A DNA stretch of 33,772 nt from Bacteroidales bacterium (GTDB taxonomy: Bacteria; Bacteroidota; Bacteroidia; Bacteroidales; Dysgonomonadaceae): assembly GCA_012728155.1 (NCBI GenBank), contig JAAYFR010000099.1, forward strand, positions 1-33,772, written 5' to 3'. A program made the translations under genes and the position numbers. Every line of letters begins with the position of its first letter. Positions within the stretch are counted from its first letter, which is position 1. Under the pieces are notes generated by a model that was not told where the DNA came from, ran no database searches, and saw only the letters and a program-made list of their open reading frames with translations. Below, piece by piece: positions 9,221 to 18,446 of the stretch.

Positions 9221-11911
9221 ATGTTGAAGAGAATATCTTATTTACTTCTGTTATTAATCATGTTGTCGCAGTTTGTGTTAAAGGCGCAAACCAATGACAC
9301 CATTCCTTCGTCGACTTCGGACGTACCTACCGTGAACTATACGGCTGCTTCAAAAAAATACTACATTGCCAATATCGATGTGACGGGTGTGGAAGGTACC
9401 ATGTACGAGGATCAGAAGTTTACCCTTGTAGGATTTTCTGGTTTGTCGAAGGGGCAACAGATCCAGATCCCCGGTGAAGAGCTATCCGATGTGGTCAAGA
9501 AATTTTGGAAACACGGTCTCTTTTCAGATATAAAAATATTGCAGACCAAGGTAGAGGGTGACAGTGTTTGGTTGGAGTTGCGTTTGACAGATCGGCCTCG
9601 GGTAAGTGATATCCGCTTCATTGGCATGAAAAAGGGGGAGCAAGAGGAGATAGAGAAGAAGTTAGGCGTTGTCAAAGGGAATCAAATTACACCTCCTCAG
9701 ATATCGCGTGCCGAGATAATTATAAAAAGTTTCTTTTCCGACAAAGGGTTTGGTGATGCGGAGGTGCGGATTATGCAGCGTCCTGATCCCACACAAAAAA
9801 ACCAGGTAGTACTGGAAATTGAAGTCGACAAGAAGGAGAAGTTGAAGGTAAACAGCATCAATCTAGTGGGGAACGAGGCGCTCTCCGACCGCAAATTGAA
9901 ATGGGCCATGAAGAAAACGAATGAGAAGGGGAAGTTGATCAACCTCTTCCGCGCCAAAAAATTTGTGGATGGCCTCTATAAGGAAGACAAGAATAAGCTC
10001 ATCGGGAAATATCATGATGAGGGTTATCGCGATGCGGAGATTATCCGCGATTCGGTGTACAAGCATGATGAAAAGACGGTCAGCATAGATATTGAACTGG
10101 AAGAGGGGCCGCTCTATCACATCCGCTCCATCAACTGGGTGGGAAATACTCATTATCCCTCTTCTCAATTGGGTTTACTCCTCAATATGTCTCCGGGAGA
10201 TATTTATAACCAGAAGAAATTACAGGAGAGGTTGATTTCCGATGAAGATGCGGCTGTCAACCTATACCAGAATAACGGCTATCTGTTTTCCAATATAGAT
10301 CCGGTGGAAATCAATATAGAGAATGATTCGGTTGATCTTGAACTGCGTGTGATTGAAGGACCGAAAGCCACTATTAAACGGGTAATTATCCAAGGGAATG
10401 ACCGTCTTTATGAAGATATCATCCGTCGTGAGTTGAGAACAAAACCGGGTACAGTATTCAGTAAGGAGGATCTCCTGCGATCGGTACGTGAAATTGCCCA
10501 GACAGGACATTTCGATCCCGAAGCCCTTTCGGCCGATATTGGAGGAGGAATCAGTCCCAATCCTGCGGATGGGACGGTGGACATCACCTATCCATTAACT
10601 TCAAAGGGGAATGACCAGATTGAGTTTTCTGCCGGATGGGGTGTGACCGGATTAGTGGGTAAGCTCAGTTTGCGGTTGAACAACTTTTCGCTACAAAACC
10701 TGTTGAATCCTTCCATGCATAAGGGGATCATTCCTCAGGGAGAGGGGCAAACATTGGTGTTGAGCGCACAGACCAACGGTCAGTATTATCAATCCTACCA
10801 GTTTCAGTTTGTGGAGCCTTGGTTTGGAGGGAAAAGGCCGAATCATCTCTCATTCAGCGCTTATTATTCGAGAATGACCGGGTTGAACGAGCGCTTTTAC
10901 AGTCAGAATATCTACTCCAATCCCTATATGTATGGATATCCCTATGGTGGTTATGGCGGTTATGGTTATGGTGGTTATGGCGGTTATGGTGGTTACGGTG
11001 GTGGCTATTATCAGGATGCGATGGAGTATAGCTACGACCCGAATCAGGTATTTAATATGGTGGGTGTCTCTTTGGGATATGGAAAGCGGCTTGAATGGCC
11101 GGATGACTACTTCCAGTTTATGGCAGAATTGGGTTATCAGCTCTACTCGTTAAAAAACTGGCGATACAATTACTTCCCATTTCAGACAGGGAATAGCAAT
11201 AGTGTGACACTGGGGTTGACGCTTTCGCGTATCTCCACCGACAGTCCTATCTATACGCGTACTGGCTCTCAATTCACGTTGAGTGTGAACGCAACTCCTC
11301 CTTTCTCGTTGTGGGACGGTAGGGATTACACCAAGATGGCAGATACCAATCCGGCAAAATATAGATGGAACGAATACCATAAATGGAAGTTGAAGATACG
11401 TACCTTCACACCGCTGACACCGCTGACCGTAAAGAGGACGCCGGTGATGGCTCCCCGGGTAGAGTTTGGAGTATTGGGGCATTATAACAAGAACAAGCTG
11501 ACTCCATTTGAGACATTTGATGTGGGGGGTGATGGAATGACCGGTTATACCACTACCTTCGCCACCGAGAATGTAGCATTACGTGGATATGAAAACAATT
11601 CGATTGCCACCAATGCGCGCATCTATACACGTCTCGGTCTGGAATTCCGTTATCCGTTTATCCTGGAGCCCAACTCCACTATCTACGGCATAGCATTCCT
11701 GGAAGCGGGAAATGCATGGGTAGAAGCAGAGATGAAAAATTTCAATCCATTCGACTTGAAACGATCGGCCGGTGTGGGTGTACGTATCTTCCTGCCGATG
11801 ATCGGGTTGATGGGGATCGACTGGGCATATGGCTTTGATACGGTATATGGCCGAGGTTCAAGGGAGAGGGGAGGAAGTCAGTTCCACTTTATTATCGGTC
11901 AGGAATTCTAA
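9221..11911 (+). CDS. bamA: Outer membrane protein assembly factor BamA
   Basis: 896 aa with POTRA repeats (INWVGNTHYPSSQLGLLLNMSPGDIYNQKKLQERL...; VIIQGNDRLYEDIIRRELRTKPGTVFSKEDLLRS) and a Bac_surface_Ag barrel ending in HFIIGQEF. It contains a Gly/Tyr-rich insertion. Confidence 0.95.
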   Translation: MLKRISYLLLLLIMLSQFVLKAQTNDTIPSSTSDVPTVNYTAASKKYYIANIDVTGVEGTMYEDQKFTLVGFSGLSKGQQIQIPGEELSDVVKKFWKHGLFSDIKILQTKVEGDSVWLELRLTDRPRVSDIRFIGMKKGEQEEIEKKLGVVKGNQITPPQISRAEIIIKSFFSDKGFGDAEVRIMQRPDPTQKNQVVLEIEVDKKEKLKVNSINLVGNEALSDRKLKWAMKKTNEKGKLINLFRAKKFVDGLYKEDKNKLIGKYHDEGYRDAEIIRDSVYKHDEKTVSIDIELEEGPLYHIRSINWVGNTHYPSSQLGLLLNMSPGDIYNQKKLQERLISDEDAAVNLYQNNGYLFSNIDPVEINIENDSVDLELRVIEGPKATIKRVIIQGNDRLYEDIIRRELRTKPGTVFSKEDLLRSVREIAQTGHFDPEALSADIGGGISPNPADGTVDITYPLTSKGNDQIEFSAGWGVTGLVGKLSLRLNNFSLQNLLNPSMHKGIIPQGEGQTLVLSAQTNGQYYQSYQFQFVEPWFGGKRPNHLSFSAYYSRMTGLNERFYSQNIYSNPYMYGYPYGGYGGYGYGGYGGYGGYGGGYYQDAMEYSYDPNQVFNMVGVSLGYGKRLEWPDDYFQFMAELGYQLYSLKNWRYNYFPFQTGNSNSVTLGLTLSRISTDSPIYTRTGSQFTLSVNATPPFSLWDGRDYTKMADTNPAKYRWNEYHKWKLKIRTFTPLTPLTVKRTPVMAPRVEFGVLGHYNKNKLTPFETFDVGGDGMTGYTTTFATENVALRGYENNSIATNARIYTRLGLEFRYPFILEPNSTIYGIAFLEAGNAWVEAEMKNFNPFDLKRSAGVGVRIFLPMIGLMGIDWAYGFDTVYGRGSRERGGSQFHFIIGQEF
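10943..11010 (+). repeat. In-frame tandem repeat encoding (GGY)n / (GYG)n inside bamA
   Basis: The DNA reads ggtggttatggcggttatggttatggtggttatggcggttatggtggttacggtggtggc, translating to YGGYGGYGYGGYGGYGGYGGGYY. Confidence 0.85.
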
Positions 11912-12088
11912 TCTGATTAACATAATTTATTAAGATACCTCTAAACGTTTTATTGTTAAGACTGTCTTTATAAGAGCCGAAACTCTTAGATCCAGAGTCA
12001 AAACAGGAAGTCCGAGATAGGGAATTTGGGAGAGTTGATTGTTTCGGTGTTTCTTAATGCTGACTTTAAAAACAAAAACAGGAAAGAT

Positions 12089-12601
12089 ATGAAGAAGATT
12101 TTTTATTTTATAGCAATATTTATGACATTCGCTGTAGGGAACAGTTATGCTCAAAAGTATGCTCTGATCGACATGGAATATATTCTGAAGAGAATACCCG
12201 CTTATGAAAGTGCGAACAAGCAACTGGAATCGTTTTCGAAGCAGTGGCAAAGTGAAGTCGATAAAGAGGTGGAAACGGTAGATGCCATGTATAAAAAGTA
12301 CCAAGCTGATTTGCCGACGCTGCAAGGGAGTGAAAAGACCAATCGTGAAAATGAAATTGTGGCAAAAGAAAATGCTATCCAGGAACTGAGGAATAAATAT
12401 TTCGGATCGCAGGGCGCGTTATTTAAAAAACAGGAAGAGTTAATCATGCCGATACAGGATGATATCTATGAAGCGGTCAAAGTCATCTCCACTGAATCGG
12501 GTTATTCACTTGTGGTGGACAGGGCGTCGGCTACATCCATTATATTTGCTTCGCCCGGTATCGACATAAGCGATCAAGTGCTTTCAAGGTTAGGATATTA
12601 A
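12089..12601 (+). CDS. OmpH/Skp family periplasmic chaperone (copy 1)
   Basis: MKKIFYFIAIFMTFAVGNSYAQKYALIDMEYILKRIPAYESANKQLESFSKQWQSEVDKEVETVDAMYKKYQADLP... has a signal peptide and the Skp coiled-coil pattern. The start is set at the ATG at 12089. Confidence 0.88.
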   Translation: MKKIFYFIAIFMTFAVGNSYAQKYALIDMEYILKRIPAYESANKQLESFSKQWQSEVDKEVETVDAMYKKYQADLPTLQGSEKTNRENEIVAKENAIQELRNKYFGSQGALFKKQEELIMPIQDDIYEAVKVISTESGYSLVVDRASATSIIFASPGIDISDQVLSRLGY

Positions 12602-12612
12602 AATAAATAGTC

Positions 12613-12620
12613 TATCTTTG
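12613..12620 (+). promoter_or_regulatory. Putative -7 element (TATCTTTG) upstream of the second skp
   Basis: TATCTTTG matches TAnnTTTG, 44 bp before the ATG at 12665. Confidence 0.45.
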
Positions 12621-12664
12621 TAGCCGATTTTTATTGCATTACCCACTAAATAGAAATAGTAATC

Positions 12665-13171
12665 ATGTTAAAGAAATTATTGGTTTTTTTTATTGCTTTG
12701 GCTCCATTGACAGCCATGCCCCAAGGGGTGAAAATTGCCACAGTGAATGTGCAGGAGATTTTTGGTGCCATGCCTGAACTTTCCGGCATTGAGACCCAGC
12801 TTTCCAACAAACAGGAAGAGATCAGAAAAAATATCCAGGCACTGGAAACTGAATTCAACAAAAAATTGGAGGAGTTTGAAGCCAATCCGGCTGAGTCTGA
12901 CGCTGCAAGACAAGATCAGCAAAAACAAATAGCCCAGTTACAAGACAGGTATCAGACCTACATGCAAAATGGTCAGCAGGAGTTACAGCAATTACAACAG
13001 CAATTGTTAGAGCCTGTGAATAAAAAAATATTTGATGCAATCAAAGCGGTGGGAGACGAGAACAGCTACACCTTTGTGTACGATATCTCCTCATTACAAA
13101 CTCCCATTGTTTATTTGACTCCTTCTGCCGTGGATGTTACGCCGCAGGTAAAAACAAAACTGGGCATTTAA
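12665..13171 (+). CDS. OmpH/Skp family periplasmic chaperone (copy 2)
   Basis: MLKKLLVFFIALAPLTAMPQGVKIATVNVQEIFGAMPELSGIETQLSNKQEEIRKNIQALETEFNKKLEEFE... matches the Skp pattern. Confidence 0.9.
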   Translation: MLKKLLVFFIALAPLTAMPQGVKIATVNVQEIFGAMPELSGIETQLSNKQEEIRKNIQALETEFNKKLEEFEANPAESDAARQDQQKQIAQLQDRYQTYMQNGQQELQQLQQQLLEPVNKKIFDAIKAVGDENSYTFVYDISSLQTPIVYLTPSAVDVTPQVKTKLGI

Positions 13172-13190
13172 ACAATAAAAGGCAGAGACC

Positions 13191-13231
13191 TACCGAAAGG
13201 GTTCCTCGTACTGAGGAGCCCTTTTTCGGTT
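13191..13231. terminator. Bidirectional intrinsic terminator between convergent skp and the USP gene
   Basis: taccgaaagggttcctcgtactgaggagccctttttcggt. Inverted arms AAAGGGttCCTC/GAGGAgCCCTTT with flanking ACCG/CGGT, located between convergent stop codons. Confidence 0.75.
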
Positions 13232-14397
13232 TACATTCCCTTGATCACCAATAGCGGTGTGTCGGAGTGGAATATCATTCTTCTTGCAATTCCGGGATTG
13301 AATATCCTTGCAAAAATATTGCGTCGCGAACTCGACAGGGATATCATATCCACATTGTTTTTCTCCGCGAACTTGTCGAGGGCCACTTCCAACACCTCAT
13401 TCTGGTCGATCAGTTTGTATTCGATCTGCAGATATGGATAAAGGTCGGAAAACCGTTTTTGTACTCCCGACAGTTTGATTTCGTTCCAGACATCTTCTTT
13501 CTTGGCAATATGTGCCAGATATACCTTTACCGGATAGGGTTTTAGGAAGTTCATCATAATATCGAATGCCTTGAACTCACGCTCTTGGAAGTTGGTAAGA
13601 AAAACGATGGTCTTCATTTTCGAGAGACTTCTTATCTTGGCTCCTTCCGGAATTGCAAAAACGGGTGTCCTACAGCCTTCCATCACTTCAGCAGTTACAC
13701 TGCCAATAAGATCGAGCTCCATTGCATTTTTCCCTCTTGTACCCATTACGATTGCGGTGGGGCCGATTTTTTTTGAATAGGTGATGATCTCCTCTTCCGG
13801 CAATCCTTCCACCAGGGCGGTTTTATAGGGTACCTGCGGTATTGATCCGGCAGCGATTCTGTTTTCGATCTTCTCTATCAGAGCTTGCATCTCTCTCTCC
13901 GTTCTATTCCTCACATCCTGAAACAGATCTTTGTCGGTCGTCTGCAGGGTGAAGGTGTCTCCAAAGGGGACTGATGCCGGATAAAAAGGGGTGAAAAAAG
14001 CGTGGAGTAATTTTACTTTACATCCCAGATCGTGTGCCAAATGAAATCCAAATTCACATGCAACCAGAGAGTAGTCGGAAAAATCTACCGGAATAAGGAT
14101 CTCTTTCTTTAGTATCTTCTGCTCTTTCTCCTCTTCGTCGGAGGAAAAATCTACACTTTCAATAATTTGGAGGGCTCTGGGAAGATCGCTTTCGTTGATT
14201 CGTACGCGTACATTTCCCGGTATCACCGGATCAATCAGATTGATGCCGTGTATGACTGACGGAATCCCTTCCAATTCAAGGATCGATTTTAATATATGAG
14301 CTTTTTCATACGTATGGATGGCGACCGTAACCAGCTTCTCTTCGGTTGAACCGCTATTTTTTTTATCCTTTTCCATAGAGTGTTGTCTTTTGGGCAT
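13231..14397 (-). CDS. Universal stress protein with tandem USP domains and an N-terminal DUF2007-like domain
   Basis: The N-terminus LVTVAIHTYEKAHILKSILELEGIPSVIHGINLIDPVIPGNVRVRINESDLPRALQIIE resembles DUF2007. USP domain 1 follows (KKEILIPVDFSDYSLVACEFGFHLA... AIVMGTRGKNAMELDLIGSVTAEVMEGCRTPVFAIP), then a divergent USP domain 2 (...ISLSSSRRNIFARIFNPGIARRMIFHSDTPLLVIKGM). Confidence 0.85.
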   Translation of the reverse strand: MPKRQHSMEKDKKNSGSTEEKLVTVAIHTYEKAHILKSILELEGIPSVIHGINLIDPVIPGNVRVRINESDLPRALQIIESVDFSSDEEEKEQKILKKEILIPVDFSDYSLVACEFGFHLAHDLGCKVKLLHAFFTPFYPASVPFGDTFTLQTTDKDLFQDVRNRTEREMQALIEKIENRIAAGSIPQVPYKTALVEGLPEEEIITYSKKIGPTAIVMGTRGKNAMELDLIGSVTAEVMEGCRTPVFAIPEGAKIRSLSKMKTIVFLTNFQEREFKAFDIMMNFLKPYPVKVYLAHIAKKEDVWNEIKLSGVQKRFSDLYPYLQIEYKLIDQNEVLEVALDKFAEKNNVDMISLSSSRRNIFARIFNPGIARRMIFHSDTPLLVIKGM

Positions 14398-14444
14398 TGA
14401 AAGGGATGACTCTCCTTACATGCCAAGGTTCATAGATCACATAT

Positions 14445-14485
14445 AAAAAACCCACTATTGCACAAGGGAGTGATTTAATAGTGGG
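14445..14485 (-). terminator. Intrinsic terminator downstream of the small HTH gene
   Basis: Perfect 9-bp inverted repeat CCCACTATT (14451-14459) / AATAGTGGG (14477-14485), followed on the minus strand by TTTTTT (14450-14445). Confidence 0.85.
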
Positions 14486-14493
14486 CATTCTTT

Positions 14494-14784
14494 TTATTCT
14501 TCCTCTTCGGTTTCCATCGGACTGGGCTCGGGGTAATCTTTAAGACCGAGAATTTTCAGTGCCTTATCGAAGATGGTAGTATCATCAAGCACCACAATGC
14601 CGCCATTGGGTCCTGGTTCAATATGTATTCCCACACTATTGCCCTCTTTGTAGTTGTATCCACCAAAATAGTTCCTTACAGTTTCGGGTTTCATACCCAA
14701 TTCCTCGGCTATCCGGTGGATACTACCGTCAGGCAGTTTGTCTTTCAGTTCTCTTAATTCGTTAAACGTAATTGTCCTTGCCAT
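14494..14784 (-). CDS. Small helix-turn-helix DNA-binding protein
   Basis: 96 aa. MARTITFNELRELKDKLPDGSIHRIAEELGMKPETVRNYFGGYNYKEG contains an HTH-like segment, followed by an acidic tail (PSPMETEEEE). Confidence 0.7.
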   Translation of the reverse strand: MARTITFNELRELKDKLPDGSIHRIAEELGMKPETVRNYFGGYNYKEGNSVGIHIEPGPNGGIVVLDDTTIFDKALKILGLKDYPEPSPMETEEEE

Positions 14785-14921
14785 GGCTATTTATTTTTTA
14801 TATGAATAATTCAATTTGGGTCATCTATTTATGCCATAAACATACATAAAAAAATAGAGAAATCAAATTTTTTATCTTAAAATTTTCACGAAAAGAATTT
14901 GGTCCTATTTTTACACTCCTA

Positions 14922-15620
14922 TCAATGGGGTAAATTTGCTAAGAAAGGGCTAAAAATAGTGACAACAATTAGGTATAAAATGATAAATGTGCCCAATAAT
15001 TTCCCCTTACTTTGATCATATGCGCTCACTTTACGGGGTGAGGGAGGATTGATAATGGTTTTCCTCAATGCTGTGTAGATCACATATAAAATGAGCGCCA
15101 CGAGCGTGCCTACAATCATTCCCGCTAAGATATCAGAAATAAAATGTACTCCCAGGTAAATACGGGTATAACTGTTGATGGTTGCCCATAGTAGGGTAGT
15201 GGTCGTCACCCAGCGGTTTCGAAATATCAATGAGGGGAATACTGCCAGTCCGAAGCTGTTTGAGGCATGTCCTGAAATAAAACCGTATCTCCCTCCCCTG
15301 TATCCGTTTACAATATCTACCCAATTCTTGAAGTCGGGATGGTGGGTAGGACGAAAGCGTTCAAAGAAGGGTTTAAAAAAAGAAGATGAGATTTGATCTG
15401 TAGCCACAAATAGGAGAATAAGGAAGAGGGTAACCAGAATAGCCTCATTTCGGTGTGTCCGATAAAAAAAGATGAATAGGATAAAGAGAAATAGCGGTAT
15501 CCAGATAAAACGGCCGCTAATTGTCCACATCAGATTATCTAAGAACAACGAATCGCTCCCGTTCAAAGAAAAAAAAAGGTTACGTTCAAAAGGGAGTAAG
15601 CTCTCAATAAATTCTTTCAT
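14922..15620 (-). CDS. PAP2-family membrane phosphatase
   Basis: Multi-TM protein with PAP2 motifs KPFFERFRPTHHP, YGFISGHASNSFG and TRIYLGVHFISDILAGMIVG. Confidence 0.9.
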   Translation of the reverse strand: MKEFIESLLPFERNLFFSLNGSDSLFLDNLMWTISGRFIWIPLFLFILFIFFYRTHRNEAILVTLFLILLFVATDQISSSFFKPFFERFRPTHHPDFKNWVDIVNGYRGGRYGFISGHASNSFGLAVFPSLIFRNRWVTTTTLLWATINSYTRIYLGVHFISDILAGMIVGTLVALILYVIYTALRKTIINPPSPRKVSAYDQSKGKLLGTFIILYLIVVTIFSPFLANLPH

Positions 15621-15658
15621 TTTATTTTGAGGAGTAAGAAATTAGAAATATCGGCACA

Positions 15659-16489
15659 TTAAATAATTTCCACTTCTTGTTGACGGATCCACCCCCTACT
15701 GCCGTCAGCAATCTGAATTTCAAGCCAGTTACCATCTTTATTTCTGATCTTGACTTTAGTACCCTCATGCAGCTCAAAAAGTTGATTGCTCCCCGTATCG
15801 GGTGATGCATTCACCGGCGCCGCTCCAACCATCACAATGGCGGAATCTTTGCGGCTCCGTTCACTCTTTTGGCTGAACGCAAAACTATTCGCGCCAATCA
15901 TGAGCAGCAATAGTACGATACCTGTATAAAAAGCGGTTTTCCTCGCCCAAAGGAGTCGTATGAAAAGGTAAACTGCCATACAAGTCAGAAAGAGTATAAA
16001 GAGCACAATTGCCATAACAGCCCATTGGTTGGAACTGAATAGATTTCTGACGCCTCTGAACCAGTTGGTAAGGAAGAGGTTGGCGGCAGTATCGATTCGA
16101 TCCACAGTTCGATTTTGTGCAAATCTCAGATTATGACGGATATCGCTATCACCCGGATCAAGGAGCAATGCTCTTTCGTACCACAGAATTGCTTTTCCCG
16201 TCTGGTTATCTCGAAAGTAGGCGTTTCCCAGGTTATAATAGAGTTGTGCTGACACCTTGTCGTCGGCCATTTCCTGCGCAATAAGTTTCTCATAAAGCGC
16301 TATACTCTTCTTATAGTCTTGATCGCGGTATGCTTGAGAAGCCCCGTCTGAAGCAGTCTCTGATGGGGTACTGGAAACAACTCCGTCGGCCTTCACTGTT
16401 TGTTGGACAGAATCGGCAGCCTCCTGACCTGAGACCCTCCCCACGCTACTCCATAGGATCAATATAAATATCAGTATGTTACGCATCAC
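15659..16489 (-). CDS. batE: BatE: TPR plus SH3-like domain protein
   Basis: TPRs (YKKSIALYEKLIAQEMADDKVSAQLYYNLGNAYFRDNQTGKAILWYERALLLDPGDSDIRHNL), two TM segments and a C-terminal SH3-like region (ELHEGTKVKIRNKDGNWLEIQIADGSRGWIRQQEVEII). It occupies the last position in the Bat operon. Confidence 0.85.
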   Translation of the reverse strand: MMRNILIFILILWSSVGRVSGQEAADSVQQTVKADGVVSSTPSETASDGASQAYRDQDYKKSIALYEKLIAQEMADDKVSAQLYYNLGNAYFRDNQTGKAILWYERALLLDPGDSDIRHNLRFAQNRTVDRIDTAANLFLTNWFRGVRNLFSSNQWAVMAIVLFILFLTCMAVYLFIRLLWARKTAFYTGIVLLLLMIGANSFAFSQKSERSRKDSAIVMVGAAPVNASPDTGSNQLFELHEGTKVKIRNKDGNWLEIQIADGSRGWIRQQEVEII

Positions 16490-16586
16490 CTTTTAGAATA
16501 AAGAATAAAGATAAAAAAAACTTTTGAGTCAAGCATCAAGATGTGGAATTTTGGACCTATTTAATATGGACCGATTACAATTCAGT

Positions 16587-18446
16587 TCATGATTCCACTT
16601 TCCCACTTTTCCTCAGCTTACCCTCCATCTCTTCGATGGCTTTCATTGTGTCGTTATAGATTTGGCCCATCTCTGCATTGGATTCGGCAGGAGCGTACCG
16701 CGCGAATTCACAACTATCTAAAATCTCCATAAATTGATTTGCCAGCGATTCACTGACTCCTTTTTTCGATAGCTCTGCTTCAATATTATTTTTTGAAAGT
16801 CGTGCCAACGGTATCGAGAGCTTATCGCTGAAATATCCCCATATTGCGCGGAGTACCTCTTCATAGAAGTGCTCTTTATCTTCTTCTTTGAGATAGTTGT
16901 TGGCCGTTTTCAGTCGCTTGATGGCCATTTTATTTGCTTTTCGGTTACGCATCAACGCCACATTGGCATTCTCACGCGCCTGTTTCCGGTTAATCAGGAA
17001 TAGCAGGATGAGTGCCAGTAGAGGAATCAAATACCATAACCAGTAGCTCACTGAACCGACAAAGAAGGATGTGGCGGAGAGATAGGATGGCTCCTCTATT
17101 TTCAGGAAGCGTATATCCTGCTCCACCTTCACATCTTGGCGGTTCACAAAAGTGCCGGTCGTACCACTTCCCTGTTCCCCTTTCTCGATCTGTAGATGCT
17201 GTTCGGCCATGGTGAGTGTCTCGTAGCTGTTCTTGGCCGGGTCGAAATAGGTGAATTCTACGGCAGGGATGGTATAGGTACCTTCATAGCGGGGGATAGC
17301 CATGTACTCTATCTTCCTGATTCCGGTCAATCCGTTAGTCGTCACATTCAATGAGTTGGTCACTGTGGGGTCATACGTCTCGAAATTGTTGGGAAATTCT
17401 ATTTCCGGGTTACGGATCAGTTTCATATTTCCTGTTCCTGATACCTCCAATGTGATGGTGATCGCCTCATTGGCCTTTACTGTCGTAGCGTTGATTCCCG
17501 ATTTCAAATTGAACAGACCTACCGCGTTGGCATAGCTGGGGGGTCTATTTGCCGGGAGGGGTTTCACGTTGATTGACAAAGGGTTGGTGACCAGATTTTT
17601 TTTCACATCCACCATCACCTCTTGTGTTCCGAAGAAGGTAGAGACTCTTCTTCCTGAAGGAACAGAGAAGACCATCTCCAGGCTTCCCCGGGGGATGGAT
17701 ATTTGTCCCGACCGTTGTGGGAACAAGAGTGTTTTGCGCAGATCGGCGGTATAATAATTTCTTCCGTTATAGCGTTCCATCTGCAATTGTTGATTTGCAG
17801 GGAGATTGATCTCTTCCACCATAAACCCTTCGAATTCGGGGAACTGTATCTTTCCGAAATTGACCACGTTCAGTGTGGTATAGAGCCTGAAAGTAACCGT
17901 AAATCCCTCCTGTTCATACGGGGCATTTTTGGAGACAATGGCCCGGATAAAGGCATCTTCTGTTGAGACGGTAGCGTTGCCGGTAGCGGCTGAACGCTCT
18001 TCATTGCGTTGTCCACCTGGTGCTGCTTCTTGTGGTGGTGTCTCGTCGGGGGGGAGTACTTTTATTTGTAGGGAGTTCGATTCATAATTACTTCCGTTTA
18101 CCTTGATGGAGGCGGCGGGAATAGTGAATGTGCCCGTTTTTTTTGCTTCCAGGATATAGGTATAGGTGACGGAATTTTCGGAGGTAGTTTTTCCGTTCAC
18201 TGTCCGTTGGCTGAAGCTGGTGGATATGCTGGGGCCGAACAATATGTTGAAATCGGAAATTTCGGGAAGGCGGATATCTTTTCCCTCCTGGTTGAGGAGA
18301 TAGCTTAGCCGGAACTGCTCCCCTTCCACCACCGTTGCCGGGGCGGAAGCTTTAAATGTCACTTGCGCAGATAGCTGGTCGACGCCTGTCAGTAACAGCG
18401 CAAGAAAAAGAATATGTATATATATTTGTCTCATATAAGTTACCAA
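16587..18446 (-). CDS. batD: BatD family protein
   Basis: Signal peptide, Ig-like repeats (VTFKASAPATVVEGEQFRLSYLLN...), a TM segment and a C-terminal cytoplasmic region. It follows batC. The start could be the ATG at 18434. Confidence 0.85.
   Translation of the reverse strand: MVTYMRQIYIHILFLALLLTGVDQLSAQVTFKASAPATVVEGEQFRLSYLLNQEGKDIRLPEISDFNILFGPSISTSFSQRTVNGKTTSENSVTYTYILEAKKTGTFTIPAASIKVNGSNYESNSLQIKVLPPDETPPQEAAPGGQRNEERSAATGNATVSTEDAFIRAIVSKNAPYEQEGFTVTFRLYTTLNVVNFGKIQFPEFEGFMVEEINLPANQQLQMERYNGRNYYTADLRKTLLFPQRSGQISIPRGSLEMVFSVPSGRRVSTFFGTQEVMVDVKKNLVTNPLSINVKPLPANRPPSYANAVGLFNLKSGINATTVKANEAITITLEVSGTGNMKLIRNPEIEFPNNFETYDPTVTNSLNVTTNGLTGIRKIEYMAIPRYEGTYTIPAVEFTYFDPAKNSYETLTMAEQHLQIEKGEQGSGTTGTFVNRQDVKVEQDIRFLKIEEPSYLSATSFFVGSVSYWLWYLIPLLALILLFLINRKQARENANVALMRNRKANKMAIKRLKTANNYLKEEDKEHFYEEVLRAIWGYFSDKLSIPLARLSKNNIEAELSKKGVSESLANQFMEILDSCEFARYAPAESNAEMGQIYNDTMKAIEEMEGKLRKSGKVES

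Noticed and set aside
10819-11153. ORFs 10819-11031 and 10932-11153 (plus strand, rich in W/L/V/M) inside bamA
   Set aside because: They are out-of-frame readings of the Gly/Tyr repeat in bamA, with no independent coding support.
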